Shown here in pieces: positions 43,787-54,783 of a stretch of DNA of 64,000 bases. The translations under genes were made by a program, and so were the position numbers. The first letter of the stretch is position 1; the number at the start of each line of letters is the position of its first letter. The notes beneath the pieces are model-generated. The model did no database searches, had not been told where the DNA came from, and saw only the letters and a program-made list of their open reading frames with translations. Source of the stretch: Falsibacillus pallidus (GTDB lineage Bacteria; Bacillota; Bacilli; Bacillales; DSM-25281); assembly GCF_003350505.1 (NCBI RefSeq), contig NZ_QQAY01000001.1, positions 372,001-436,000 of the forward strand, read 5' to 3'.

Positions 43787-45472
43787 TTATTTTTCAATGT
43801 GCGTCCACTTGTAGCTGAACTCAGGTCCAAATGGATGTACATAAAGATCTTTAACATATTTTTGTTGAAGAACTGCTTTTGCACGTTGGTATAATGGAGA
43901 GATTGCAGCATCATCCATTAGGATTTTCTCAGCTTTTTGCAGAGCTTCCCAACGAGCTTGAGGATCAGTTGCTAAAGTAGTTTTAGCATCGCTGATCAAC
44001 TTATCGTATTCTGGGTTGGAATATCCCATTTTATTTTGAGATCCGCCAGTTACGAACAAGTCAGAGAAAGTCATTGGATCTTGGTAGTCAGGACCCCATC
44101 CAGCAACTTGGATATCGTAGTCTTGCTTAGTATCAAGATCAAGACGGATTTTGAAAGGTACTTCTTTCAACTTGATAGAAAGGCCTTCAAGGTTCTTTTC
44201 AAGTTGGTTTTTGAAGTAAGCATCCATGTTTTTAGATACTTCAGAGTCACCGCCAAGAATTTCAAGGTCTAACTTGTCAGTTCCAAGTTCCTCTAATCCT
44301 TTTTTCCAGTACTCTTTCGCTTTATCAAGATTGTATTCGTTCATATCGCCGTTTCCTTTACGGAAATCGTCGCCGCTTTCAGGATTGAAAGCAAATTCTT
44401 TTGGAACTTCGTAGTTTGCAACAACTGATCCGTTTGCAAGAACTGTATCAACCATAGATTGTTTGTCTACAGCCAAAGAAAGTGCCATACGGATGTTTTT
44501 GTTAGCTAAAGCAGTCTTTTTGCCTGTGCGCTCTTGGTTAAATTTAAACCAGAAGATTGTCGGCTCAAGATATTTGTTCAAATCTGGATCGTTTTCATAT
44601 TGTGTTACATATTCAGCGCTTAGAGCAGCACGGTCAACTTTACCAGTTTTGTAAAGGTTAACTGCAGTACCAGTTTCTTTAACAACGTTTACGTTAACTT
44701 GAGTAAGTTGAACTGTGTCTTTATCCCAGTAGCTGTCGTTCTTTTTGTATTTCCAAGAAAGACCTGTTCCGTTCCAGTCAGACAATGTGAATGGACCGTT
44801 GTAGATCATGTTATCGCTGTTAGTAGCGTATTGATCGCCTTTAGATTCTACGAACTCTTGGTTTTGAGGGTAGAAAATAGGGAATGTCATTAATGATAGG
44901 AAGTAAGGAACTGGACGCTCCAAAGTAACTTCTAAAGTTTTATCGTCTATAGCTTTAACTCCCAATTGATCTGGAGCCATTTTGCCTTCGCCGATTTCAG
45001 CTGCATTCTTGATTACGCCGCCCATCATGTAAGCTCCGTATGGAGTTGCATTTTTAGGGTCAATTGTTTGCTGCCATGCATAAACGAAATCGTTTGCAGT
45101 TACAGGAGTTCCGTTAGACCATTTAGCGTCGCGGATCTTGAAAGTGTAAACTGTACCGTCTTCATTTTTTTGAGGTTCTTCAGCAGCCATACCTAATGTT
45201 GGCTTGTTGTCTTTGTCAAGACGCATTAAACCTTCGAATACTTGGTTCATTACGTTAAGAGAAACAGCATCCTGTGCCATGATTGTATTCATGGTTGGAA
45301 TCTCCGCAGTTTCGTAAGTATTCAGGACTTGCTCAGTTTTAGTCTTAGTACCTGTGTCGCCTTTACTGCCCTCATTTGAAGCTTTCTCTTCATCTTTGCC
45401 GTAGCAAGCTGAAAGGAACATGCTTAGAACGAGTGAAAAGCATAAAAGTAATAATAATTTAGACTTTTTCAC
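43787..45472 (-). CDS. oppA: oligopeptide-binding lipoprotein OppA
   Basis: A 561-residue substrate-binding lipoprotein of SBP family 5. The signal peptide ends in the lipobox LSAC with Cys23, and the EIPTMNTIMAQDAVSLNVMNQVFEGLMRLDKDNKPTLGMAAEEP stretch is typical. The start is GTG, six bases after AGGGAGGT. First gene of opp; opp imports peptide signals for competence and sporulation in B. subtilis. Confidence 0.93.
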   Translation of the reverse strand: MKKSKLLLLLCFSLVLSMFLSACYGKDEEKASNEGSKGDTGTKTKTEQVLNTYETAEIPTMNTIMAQDAVSLNVMNQVFEGLMRLDKDNKPTLGMAAEEPQKNEDGTVYTFKIRDAKWSNGTPVTANDFVYAWQQTIDPKNATPYGAYMMGGVIKNAAEIGEGKMAPDQLGVKAIDDKTLEVTLERPVPYFLSLMTFPIFYPQNQEFVESKGDQYATNSDNMIYNGPFTLSDWNGTGLSWKYKKNDSYWDKDTVQLTQVNVNVVKETGTAVNLYKTGKVDRAALSAEYVTQYENDPDLNKYLEPTIFWFKFNQERTGKKTALANKNIRMALSLAVDKQSMVDTVLANGSVVANYEVPKEFAFNPESGDDFRKGNGDMNEYNLDKAKEYWKKGLEELGTDKLDLEILGGDSEVSKNMDAYFKNQLEKNLEGLSIKLKEVPFKIRLDLDTKQDYDIQVAGWGPDYQDPMTFSDLFVTGGSQNKMGYSNPEYDKLISDAKTTLATDPQARWEALQKAEKILMDDAAISPLYQRAKAVLQQKYVKDLYVHPFGPEFSYKWTHIEK

Positions 45473-45519
45473 TAGTAGACCTCCCTTTTTTATTTTTCTG
45501 AAAAATTTCTACAATGATT

Positions 45520-45547
45520 ATTATACATAAATTCAGAAGATTGTACA
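45520..45547 (-). promoter_or_regulatory. oppA: candidate oppA promoter
   Basis: TGTACA (45542-45547), 16-bp spacer and perfect TATAAT (45520-45525) on the minus strand, about 48 bases before the GTG. Confidence 0.5.
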
Positions 45548-45743
45548 TTACTTTTTTTAAAAAAAATTTACACAATTGAAATATTTTTATTATTCTATCA
45601 AAAGCATAATTGAAATATTCTATTACAATAGCCTCCCAATTAATAGGTTCAAAGCCTTGATTTCATGCCTTTCGCCCTAAGAGGGAAATTTTTGGAATAT
45701 AATTATTTCGAAAGCCGCAATAATGTTTCTTCCTTATTTTTCA

Positions 45744-45772
45744 TTGTAACTATTACACTTCTTTTGTAATAT
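45744..45772 (+). promoter_or_regulatory. candidate promoter of the DUF3899 gene
   Basis: TTGTAA (45744-45749), 17-bp spacer, TAATAT (45767-45772). Confidence 0.5.
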
Positions 45773-45807
45773 GAATACGGTAGTATTTCATTACGAAGAC
45801 AATACTA

Positions 45808-46206
45808 ATGAAATATAGACTCATTATTTTCAAGGGGCTGTTGCTATTGCTGGCAAAGAAAGTTGCAAGATTATTCATCCCTTCAGAGATTGCGGTATTG
45901 GCTGCTTCTTATATTCATTACCATGACCTCAGCCTTGTTCATTATATTAATACTTCTTTTTTTATAGGTGGACTGTTTCTATTCTTCTCATTGACAATCT
46001 TCATCCTATCCAGCGGTTTTTTTGATCGCACGGCTAATGGATTCAGAAAGACTTTCACTTTTAATGGAAAAGGCCTTTCAAAAGATGAATTGAGTGAAAT
46101 AAAGCCATTATCTGAACTCATTGCCATCCCTTATCTTCCATCCCTTCTAAATGGCGTACTATTAATGGCCGTCATGATGGTTTGCCTATGGATATATTAT
46201 TTATAG
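45808..46206 (+). CDS. DUF3899 membrane protein
   Basis: A protein of up to 132 residues with three hydrophobic segments (about 8-33, 50-70, 110-130) and RTANGFRKTFTFNGKGLSKDELSEIKPLSELIAIPY between. The ATG at 45808 has no ribosome site; TTG 45841 or 45847 behind AAGGGG (45832-45837) may be the true start. The gene precedes trpS as in relatives. Function unknown. Confidence 0.65.
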   Translation: MKYRLIIFKGLLLLLAKKVARLFIPSEIAVLAASYIHYHDLSLVHYINTSFFIGGLFLFFSLTIFILSSGFFDRTANGFRKTFTFNGKGLSKDELSEIKPLSELIAIPYLPSLLNGVLLMAVMMVCLWIYYL

Positions 46207-46269
46207 GAAGGGCATGCTTGAAATGTATCATGTGATTTCTTATAATAATGTCATTCAATAGTTAATAGG

Positions 46270-47536
<1,267 letters not shown>

Positions 47537-47538
<2 letters not shown>

Positions 47539-47580
47539 AAAAGAAGCTGGATGATAGATTTTATCATCCAGCTTCTTTTT
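47537..47580 (+). terminator. terminator of trpS
   Basis: AAAAAGAAGCTGGATGATA and complement form a 19-bp stem with T5. Confidence 0.9.
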
Positions 47581-47763
47581 GTTAAGGTTGTTTTCATAAC
47601 AAATGTTGTTAAAATCTTACTGCCGATTTTAACGCTAAATTAGCTGTTTTGGTGCGATGCGAATTTGTATCCAGGCTCTTTTAGGGCCAAATAAGGAATA
47701 CTACTCTCATAAGTGATCCTGCTTTAATGGCTTAAGCAACAAACTTTGAGAAAAGAGCCATTG

Positions 47764-48510
47764 TTAATTTACCCTCGGACCATTCTCAACTTCCCACAGT
47801 TTTTCAAAGAATGGCTGGCCTTTTATAAGGTTTTCACAAAAATAAAGATGTTTCTCGCTCCACCCATGCTTCATATCTTCAAACAAGCCTGTCCAAATTT
47901 CCTCAAAACTCATCTCCTGAATTTCATGATAGAGGTTTGGGGACCACTCTGTATACCAATAGCGCATCTGGGCGGTATTCTTTGAACTATAAAGCTGGTC
48001 TAACCCCATGAATAAAAGCTGCTTCAGCTGTCTTTCTTTCCTTGTCAAACCATTCATCAATTCCGGATTCGGTGATAAAATGTGGTACTCTTTCGCCCTA
48101 GGCTTCGCGGCAAAAGAAAATGATTGTGGTTCATGCATTTCCGTCATTTCATAAACGAGCTGCTCCTGACGTGGAATCAACCTGCTCTTTCGGATAGGGA
48201 TGTTATAGCCAATGGTGTCTACTGCCAGGATGCCTGTCCCATCTGTAGCAACAAAACAATATTCAAGCTGAGTCCTTTCGTGGTTCTTTCTTAAATATGC
48301 CTTGTGATATACCTCATCAAGAAGTGCTTTAGGGAGTTCTGACAAATCATTCTCAATATAGTGGAACAATAAAGAATCGACTTTGAGCAGTGGAACCTGG
48401 TCCAATAGCTCTATGACATCATCTTTCCTCCACTCGTGGAAGTGGCATACATTATACCCATTCTCTTCACCTTCGAACCAGTTCACCCAAACATCATGAA
48501 GATATAACAT
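47764..48510 (-). CDS. yjbA: UPF0736/DUF3603 protein YjbA
   Basis: A 248-residue cytoplasmic protein starting [41 protein letters not shown], the YjbA signature, with [31 protein letters not shown] later. The ATG follows GAGGGG. It lies between trpS and the app operon exactly as in B. subtilis. Function unknown. Confidence 0.88.
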   Translation of the reverse strand: MLYLHDVWVNWFEGEENGYNVCHFHEWRKDDVIELLDQVPLLKVDSLLFHYIENDLSELPKALLDEVYHKAYLRKNHERTQLEYCFVATDGTGILAVDTIGYNIPIRKSRLIPRQEQLVYEMTEMHEPQSFSFAAKPRAKEYHILSPNPELMNGLTRKERQLKQLLFMGLDQLYSSKNTAQMRYWYTEWSPNLYHEIQEMSFEEIWTGLFEDMKHGWSEKHLYFCENLIKGQPFFEKLWEVENGPRVN

Positions 48511-48598
48511 GTTTTACCCCTCGCTTCATAACCGTTTGTCATTCAGTATAGGCAGCAGCAAGGTTAATTATTCCTTTTCCCGAAAATCACCTTAGGAA

Positions 48599-48820
48599 TC
48601 ATCGGCCTCTATTATGTGGAAGAATGATAGCAAGAATGATGAAAACCATCCCTCCAATAAGAAAGTACCCTTCAATCCGCCTCGACATAAAAAGCAGATA
48701 CCCTGCTGCATCGCTGCCAAAAGTCATGATGTTCAAGTAAACGATCCAGCTGATTCCCCCTGTGACGGCAAATCCAAAACCAATCAGCAACAGAAACAAC
48801 CTCAAATTGAACCAGTCCAT
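48599..48820 (-). CDS. small hypothetical membrane protein, 73 residues
   Basis: Two to three hydrophobic segments (about 6-30, 38-48, 50-66) ending LPHNRGR. The ATG has only a distant AAAAGGAC, so initiation is weakly supported. No family recognised. It is between yjbA and appC. Confidence 0.5.
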   Translation of the reverse strand: MDWFNLRLFLLLIGFGFAVTGGISWIVYLNIMTFGSDAAGYLLFMSRRIEGYFLIGGMVFIILAIILPHNRGR

Positions 48821-48893
48821 TTCTTATTATCTGTTTGTCCTTTTTTAATACGTATTCCCATTAACCTGCTGATAGAATAGCAATCGAAGATAC

Positions 48894-48926
48894 AAAAAAA
48901 AATCTACCATATGTCGATGGTAGATT
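48894..48926 (-). terminator. terminator of the app operon
   Basis: AATCTACCAT/ATGGTAGATT stem overlapping the appC stop, followed by T8 on the minus strand. Confidence 0.85.
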
Positions 48927-49830
48927 ATCGTCTTGATTTTGGATTTAATGCATCTTTTATTCCTTCTCCAACAAAGTTAATGGAGAGAATTGTTAAAGTG
49001 ATAGCTAACGCCGGTGGAACCCACATCCAAGGCTTAGATTGGAGAACATCTGGTTCGTTGGCGAAAGATAGCATGTTGCCCCAGCTTGGTATCTCGGCCG
49101 GTACACCGAATCCTAAGTAGCTGAGTCCTGATTCCGCAACGATCATTCCCGCAAACACGATGGTTGCTTGAACGATGATTGTTGAAAGGACGTTTGGCAG
49201 CAAGTGTTTCATTATAATTTTTGCAGGTGAACACCCAATGGATATTGAAGCGAGAACATACTCATTTTCTTTCTCTGCAAGGATCTTACTTCGAACAACC
49301 CTGGCGATGCCGCCCCAGCTAAGTGCACCGATAACCAGGATTAATATCCATAGTCCACTGACATTAATAAAAATAGTCTTCAATACAATAACAAAAACCA
49401 AGAACGGGAAGTTCAAAACAAAATCAGTGAATCTCATTAATGCATTGTCTACTGAGCCGCCGAAGTAGCCTGCGACAGCTCCGACAATCGTTCCGAGTAC
49501 TATTACAAATAATGTACAGGAAATACCGACTAATAGAGAAACCCTGCCTCCATATAAGAGTCTTGTGTATACATCCCTTCCACTCTTATCAGTGCCAAGC
49601 CAGTGGTCCCCTGAAGGATCGAGGGACATCTGTCCAATATTTACTTTAACAATATCCTGCGTTGTAATATATGGTGCTAAGAATGAGACAATTATGACAA
49701 ACATCAAAAATACAAAGCTGACCATCGCAATTTTATTTCTTAGGAATTTTCTTCGGGCAATGGCCCAGGGAGATAAATACTTCACTGGTTTTATTGATGT
49801 CTGGGCTGTCTTCTGTGTTACTACTTCCAT
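48925..49830 (-). CDS. appC: oligopeptide ABC transporter permease AppC
   Basis: A 301-residue permease with six helices, a short N-terminal tail, DPSGDHWLGTDKSGRDVYTRLLYGGRVSL before helix 2 and the VAESGLSYLGFGVPAEIPSWGNML signature. The ATG follows TAGGAGG. Last gene of app. Confidence 0.92.
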   Translation of the reverse strand: MEVVTQKTAQTSIKPVKYLSPWAIARRKFLRNKIAMVSFVFLMFVIIVSFLAPYITTQDIVKVNIGQMSLDPSGDHWLGTDKSGRDVYTRLLYGGRVSLLVGISCTLFVIVLGTIVGAVAGYFGGSVDNALMRFTDFVLNFPFLVFVIVLKTIFINVSGLWILILVIGALSWGGIARVVRSKILAEKENEYVLASISIGCSPAKIIMKHLLPNVLSTIIVQATIVFAGMIVAESGLSYLGFGVPAEIPSWGNMLSFANEPDVLQSKPWMWVPPALAITLTILSINFVGEGIKDALNPKSRR

Positions 49831-49842
49831 CTGCCATTCCTC

Positions 49843-50808
49843 CTAATCCATTCTAATGCGCGGATCAACTATTCCATAAAGAATATCTGCCACTAAATTC
49901 CCGAATAGCGTTAAAAATGAGAACATCATTGTCAATGTCATCAATACTGAATAATCACGCGTCGTAACAGAACTTAAGAACAGTTGTCCAATTCCCGGAT
50001 ACGTAAAGATTGTTTCAGTAATGATTGCTCCGCCCACAATGGCGACAATGTCAAATCCCAAGAAAGTGATCAAAGGGATAATTGAGTTTCTCATGATATG
50101 CTGATTATAGATCTTCCTTTCAGGTGTACCTTTCGCACGAGCCGTCCTTACGAAGTCTTTACGGCTGTTTTCAATTATGTCATTACGCAGGAACTGCGTA
50201 TAGTTTGCTGTACTCAATAAACCTAATACTAGAGCTGGAAGTAGGACATGGTGGAATCTGCTTGCCCACCAGCCTAAAGTGCCTTCCGGAACAGAAATGT
50301 CCACGGATCCATTCGACGGGAACCAGCCAAGATAAAAAGCAAAGATATAAATGGCGAAAACCCCTGCGACGAATGAAGGCAATGCGAGGCCGAGATAGTT
50401 GGCTCCACCTATAAAATGATCACCTATCGTATACGGCTTCCTCCCTGCAAATGTCCCCATTGCAAAAGCACATATATAAGTAATTAAAATAGAAGTGATT
50501 CCTAAAAATACAGTGTTTGGCAGACGCTCTAAAATGATGTCGCTTGCCGGAATTTTATAGCGGACGGATTTGCCGAAGTCTCCATGTGCAAAATCATTGA
50601 TCCATCTGAAATATTGTTTATAAACTGGATCATTGTAGCCAAGCTGTTCCCGCATTTCTGCAATATATGTAGGATCCGTATTGTTTGGATCGATTTCCCC
50701 ACTGAGGGAATCCCCTGGCATAAGCTTTGCCAGGGTAAACACTACAATGGAGATAAGGAAGAGCATAGGGATCATACCGAGTAATCTTCTTAAAGTGTAT
50801 TTAAGCAT
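49843..50808 (-). CDS. appB: oligopeptide ABC transporter permease AppB
   Basis: A 321-residue permease with six helices and the EAA loop RTARAKGTPERKIYNQHIMRNSIIPLI. The ATG follows AAGGAG. It pairs with AppC, 12 bases downstream. Confidence 0.92.
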   Translation of the reverse strand: MLKYTLRRLLGMIPMLFLISIVVFTLAKLMPGDSLSGEIDPNNTDPTYIAEMREQLGYNDPVYKQYFRWINDFAHGDFGKSVRYKIPASDIILERLPNTVFLGITSILITYICAFAMGTFAGRKPYTIGDHFIGGANYLGLALPSFVAGVFAIYIFAFYLGWFPSNGSVDISVPEGTLGWWASRFHHVLLPALVLGLLSTANYTQFLRNDIIENSRKDFVRTARAKGTPERKIYNQHIMRNSIIPLITFLGFDIVAIVGGAIITETIFTYPGIGQLFLSSVTTRDYSVLMTLTMMFSFLTLFGNLVADILYGIVDPRIRMD

Positions 50809-50843
50809 GATGCATTCTCCTTATCTAAGTGATGCCATTAGGA

Positions 50844-52571
50844 TTATTGCTTGATCCACCATTCTGCAGGTGAATTTGATCCAGAAACATCATATTTCAC
50901 GTCTTGTACGCGTTTGCTTACAGCGTATACATCATAAAGTTCAGCGATTGGAAGTGCTGGAACTTCTTCGTTGAAAAGTTTTTGCCAATCAACATAAAGC
51001 TGCTTGCGCTTCTCTTGGTCTGTACCAACAACGCTTATATCTACAGCATCTTTAAGAAGTTTTTCTGAATCATCGTTCACCCAGCGAGGGTAGTTCCATA
51101 CTGCTTCTTTACCCCAAAGTGGTAGTGGATCTGGATCTGCACCAGTTCCCCAGCCGCCATAGAATACTTCAATAGAAGGATCATCTTTTTCTAACTGATC
51201 GTAGTAAAGGTTAACGTCAGTCATTGTAAGCTTGGATTTCAAGCCGACTTCTTCCCAATATTGAGTCATTGCTTTCGCACGAGCTTCATATGTTGGGTTT
51301 CCTGTATCATAGTGTGCAAAGTTAACAACAAATTTCTTGCCGTCTGGATCTTCGCGGAAACCATCGCCGTCTACATCTTTGTATCCAGCTTCATCAAGCA
51401 ATTGCTTTGCTTTTTCTGGATCGTACTTGTAATCGTTCGGAAGATCTTTGTTATCAGCAGCAATCCAGTGTGAAGTTGGGACAGGACGGTTAATAGGTGA
51501 GCCTAAACCGCTGAAGAACGCTTTAACCCATTCATCGCGGTTGATCGCATAAAGCATCGCTTGACGCAATTTTTTGTTTTGGTATTTCGGTAGATCCATT
51601 ACGTTTTTCTTGCCATCAAAGTGGCCCAATTTGAATCCGATGTAGTAATAAGAAAGACCAGGGACTTTTTCAACACGTACATTGTCAAGCTTCTCGATTT
51701 CAGGAAGCAATGTTGGGTGGAACGCTGTCATATCAACGCCGCCATTTTGAAGCTCACCCACTGTCAAAGATCCATCGATAACTTTTACGATGATCTTTTC
51801 AATGTGAGGCTTGCCTTTCCAATAATCATCGAATCTTGTCAATTCAACAGATTCACCAGGAATAACTTTTGTAACTTTGTATGGTCCTAGACCGACTGGC
51901 TTTGTACGGACTTGCTCGGACTCTGCCATTTTCTTAGGATCCATGCCTTCAAACTCTTTGCGGGAAAGAGGGTATGTCCAAAGGTTTTCCAAGTTGTTCA
52001 CACGAGCTTTATCAAAAGTAATTTTGATTGTGTAGTCATCAACGACTTCAACACCAGAGATATGGTCTGCTTTGCCTTCATTGAAAGCTGTAGCACCTTC
52101 AATTGTGTTAACGTTCGTCCAGCGAGGATGCTCTGGTCCGATTTTCGCAATTGTTTCAAGGGCAAACTGCCAGTCTTGAACTTTCAATTCTTCGCCGTTT
52201 TGCCATTTAACCCCTTTTTGGAATGTGAATGTATAAACTTTGTTATCATCCGTTTTCCAGTCAGCGATGTTTGGCTGCGGTTTAAGGTTTTCATCATAGT
52301 CAATTAAAGTATCATCGAAAAGGCCGATGATTTCAGCATCTGATGAGCTGTCATAGAAGTTGACGTTCAAAAGTCCTTTGAACTCAGACTCCATCGCATA
52401 AGTCAATGTACCGCCGTCCTGTGGACCAGAATCAGCTTGTTCGCTGCCTTTTTTATCTTCATTATTATTCTTAGTGTTTGTTGCGGTTTTCTTATCGCCG
52501 CCACATGCAGCTAAGAACATTGACAACACTAGTACTAGAGTTGTCAGCCACAAAAGTGATCTTCTCTTCAT
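50844..52571 (-). CDS. appA: oligopeptide-binding lipoprotein AppA
   Basis: A 575-residue SBP family 5 lipoprotein; the lipobox LAAC has Cys23. EEPRV-type core is seen in GGTLTYAMESEFKGLLNVNFYDSSSDAEIIGLFDDTLIDYDE. The frame is intact, unlike the disrupted appA of domesticated B. subtilis 168. The order appD-appF-appA-appB-appC is conserved. Confidence 0.92.
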   Translation of the reverse strand: MKRRSLLWLTTLVLVLSMFLAACGGDKKTATNTKNNNEDKKGSEQADSGPQDGGTLTYAMESEFKGLLNVNFYDSSSDAEIIGLFDDTLIDYDENLKPQPNIADWKTDDNKVYTFTFQKGVKWQNGEELKVQDWQFALETIAKIGPEHPRWTNVNTIEGATAFNEGKADHISGVEVVDDYTIKITFDKARVNNLENLWTYPLSRKEFEGMDPKKMAESEQVRTKPVGLGPYKVTKVIPGESVELTRFDDYWKGKPHIEKIIVKVIDGSLTVGELQNGGVDMTAFHPTLLPEIEKLDNVRVEKVPGLSYYYIGFKLGHFDGKKNVMDLPKYQNKKLRQAMLYAINRDEWVKAFFSGLGSPINRPVPTSHWIAADNKDLPNDYKYDPEKAKQLLDEAGYKDVDGDGFREDPDGKKFVVNFAHYDTGNPTYEARAKAMTQYWEEVGLKSKLTMTDVNLYYDQLEKDDPSIEVFYGGWGTGADPDPLPLWGKEAVWNYPRWVNDDSEKLLKDAVDISVVGTDQEKRKQLYVDWQKLFNEEVPALPIAELYDVYAVSKRVQDVKYDVSGSNSPAEWWIKQ

Positions 52572-52601
52572 GTTTTTCCCCCCAAAAATATTTGTTGTTT
52601 C

Positions 52602-53624
52602 TTACTCATAAAGGATGCAAGCTACACTATGACCAGGCTTCACCTCCTTTAATGCTGGCTTGATCTTGGAACAATCCGCCTTTGCCATTGGACACCTTGT
52701 ATGGAATGGGCATCCTGACGGAGGATTGATCGGACTCGGTACGTCGCCTTGAAGCACAATCCGATCTTTCTTTTTCTTTGGATCCGCTTCTGGAATCGCC
52801 GATATCAGAGCCTGTGTATATGGATGAAGCGGTTCAGCATACATGGATTTCTTATCAGCAATTTCAACAAGGTTTCCTAAGTACATGACACCGATTCGAT
52901 CACTCATATGTTTAACGACACTCAAATCATGGGCAATAAATAGATATGTAAGGTCAAAATCTTCTTGAAGCTCTTTCAAAAGATTGAGCACTTGAGACTG
53001 CACCGACACATCCAGTGCCGAAACCGGTTCGTCCGCTACAATCAGCTTCGGCTTCAATGCCAGCGCCCGGGCAATTCCGATACGCTGCCTTTGGCCGCCG
53101 GAAAATTCGTGTGCATATTTATAATAGGCATCTTCCGGAAGGCCGACGCGGTTAAGAAGCTGCATCACTTCACCTTTCAGTTCCTTAACGCTCTTTCCTG
53201 TATAGTTGCGGATAGGTTCAGATACAATATCACCGACCATCTGCATCGGGTTGAGGGATGCATATGGATCCTGGAATACCATCTGGAAGTCCTGTCTTGC
53301 TTCCCGCAGATTCTTTCCTCTTAATGCTGTAATGTCCTGGCCGTCAAATAGGATTTTCCCATCTGTAGGATTCAACAGTCGGAGGATCGTTCTGCCAATG
53401 GTAGATTTTCCGCAGCCTGACTCCCCAACCAGCCCGAGTGTTTCACCTTTTTTTATTTCAAACGTAACATCATCAACTGCTTTGACGTTGGCAACCGTTC
53501 TTTTGAAAAAACCGCCTTTAACAGGGTAATAGGTTTTTAGATTGTGAATTTCCAAGAGGTTTTCTTCAGAAATCTGCAGTGAAGATTTTTTGTTTTTCTC
53601 TTTGACATCCGTGATGCTCATCAT
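52602..53624 (-). CDS. appF: oligopeptide ABC transporter ATP-binding protein AppF
   Basis: A 340-residue ATPase with Walker [35 protein letters not shown] and LIVADEP, and a C-terminal Cys cluster (CPFHTRCPMAKADC). Such Cys tails in Opp-type ATPases bind an iron-sulphur cluster in some family members. The ATG overlaps the appD stop by ATGA. Confidence 0.92.
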   Translation of the reverse strand: MMSITDVKEKNKKSSLQISEENLLEIHNLKTYYPVKGGFFKRTVANVKAVDDVTFEIKKGETLGLVGESGCGKSTIGRTILRLLNPTDGKILFDGQDITALRGKNLREARQDFQMVFQDPYASLNPMQMVGDIVSEPIRNYTGKSVKELKGEVMQLLNRVGLPEDAYYKYAHEFSGGQRQRIGIARALALKPKLIVADEPVSALDVSVQSQVLNLLKELQEDFDLTYLFIAHDLSVVKHMSDRIGVMYLGNLVEIADKKSMYAEPLHPYTQALISAIPEADPKKKKDRIVLQGDVPSPINPPSGCPFHTRCPMAKADCSKIKPALKEVKPGHSVACILYE

Positions 53625-54646
53625 ACATTCATCCCTTCTCTAGGCTGGCTTGTTTCATAAAGCAAGCATGCTACTTCATGTCCCGCTGTATTTTCTGCCA
53701 GCTTCGGAGTGATTTGAGAACATTCCGGCATTGCTTTAGGACAGCGGTTGGCAAAACGGCAGCCGACAGCAGGCATATTCTTCAATGACGGGACAATGCC
53801 CTCAATCGAACTGAGCTCTTCCACTTCTTCATCCATTTTAGGGATGGCACCCATCAATAATTCTGTGTAAGGATGCTTCGGTTCATGGAAAAGGGTTTCG
53901 ACATCGGTTCTTTCAACTACTCTTCCGGCATACATGACGATGACTTCGTCGCACATTTCCGCAACAACACCAAGATCATGTGTAATCAAGATGATGGACA
54001 TTTCATTTGCTTCCTGTATTTCTTTCAACAGCTCAAGGATCTGGGCTTGTACCGTTACATCCAATGCTGTAGTCGGTTCATCTGCAATGAGAAGCTTTGG
54101 CTGACATGCGATCGACATGGCAATCATGACACGCTGCCTCATCCCGCCGGACAATTGATGCGGATATTCATCAACGATTTTTTCCGGCCTGGAAATCCCT
54201 ACACTTTTCAATAGAGCGATGCTTTTCATTCTTGCTTCTTTTTTTGATATTTTCATATGATTGAAGAATGCTTCCTGAAGCTGGAATCCAATGGTGAATA
54301 CCGGATTCAATGAAGTCATCGGCTCCTGGAAGATCATCGAAATATCTTTGCCTCGGATTTTATTCATTTCCCTTTCAGAAAGGCCATCGATCTTTCTTCC
54401 TTCGAAAACGACCTCTCCGCCGGCAATCTTCCCGATTCCTTTCGGAAGGAGCTTCATGATTGACAGTGACATAACACTCTTCCCGCAGCCTGACTCCCCT
54501 ACAATTCCTAATACTTGGCGCCTTTTGACTTTGAATGAAACATTGTCGACTGCATTGTAGTACTTTCCGTCTATATCGAATGCAGTTTCCAGATTGTTTA
54601 CTTCAAGTAAAGGAGCGTCTTTATGTATATTCTGTTTAGTACTCAT
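53621..54646 (-). CDS. appD: oligopeptide ABC transporter ATP-binding protein AppD
   Basis: A 341-residue ATPase with Walker [44 protein letters not shown] and a C-terminal CRFANRCPKAMPEC Cys cluster. First gene of app, preceded by a strong promoter. Confidence 0.92.
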   Translation of the reverse strand: MSTKQNIHKDAPLLEVNNLETAFDIDGKYYNAVDNVSFKVKRRQVLGIVGESGCGKSVMSLSIMKLLPKGIGKIAGGEVVFEGRKIDGLSEREMNKIRGKDISMIFQEPMTSLNPVFTIGFQLQEAFFNHMKISKKEARMKSIALLKSVGISRPEKIVDEYPHQLSGGMRQRVMIAMSIACQPKLLIADEPTTALDVTVQAQILELLKEIQEANEMSIILITHDLGVVAEMCDEVIVMYAGRVVERTDVETLFHEPKHPYTELLMGAIPKMDEEVEELSSIEGIVPSLKNMPAVGCRFANRCPKAMPECSQITPKLAENTAGHEVACLLYETSQPREGMNV

Positions 54647-54699
54647 CTAGACACCTCTAACTATTTAAATTATCTGTCTATTTATTATATTTGAATAAA

Positions 54700-54728
54700 A
54701 TATTATTACAGCTTTGTTACAATTGCAA
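54700..54728 (-). promoter_or_regulatory. appD: sigma-A promoter of the app operon
   Basis: TTGCAA (54723-54728), 17-bp spacer and TAATAT (54700-54705) on the minus strand, about 55 bases before appD. Confidence 0.6.
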
Positions 54729-54783
54729 GATTTTTTTATCAATTTAGAATCTTCGTTCTTTGCAAATAACAGGAAAAAGCCCA

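Larger units (their letters stand above)
45473..45807. other. intergenic region between oppA and the DUF3899 gene
   Basis: 335 very AT-rich bases between divergent genes. It holds the oppA and DUF3899 promoters described separately. The middle (45600-45720) shows no coding signal or strong hairpin. Confidence 0.5.
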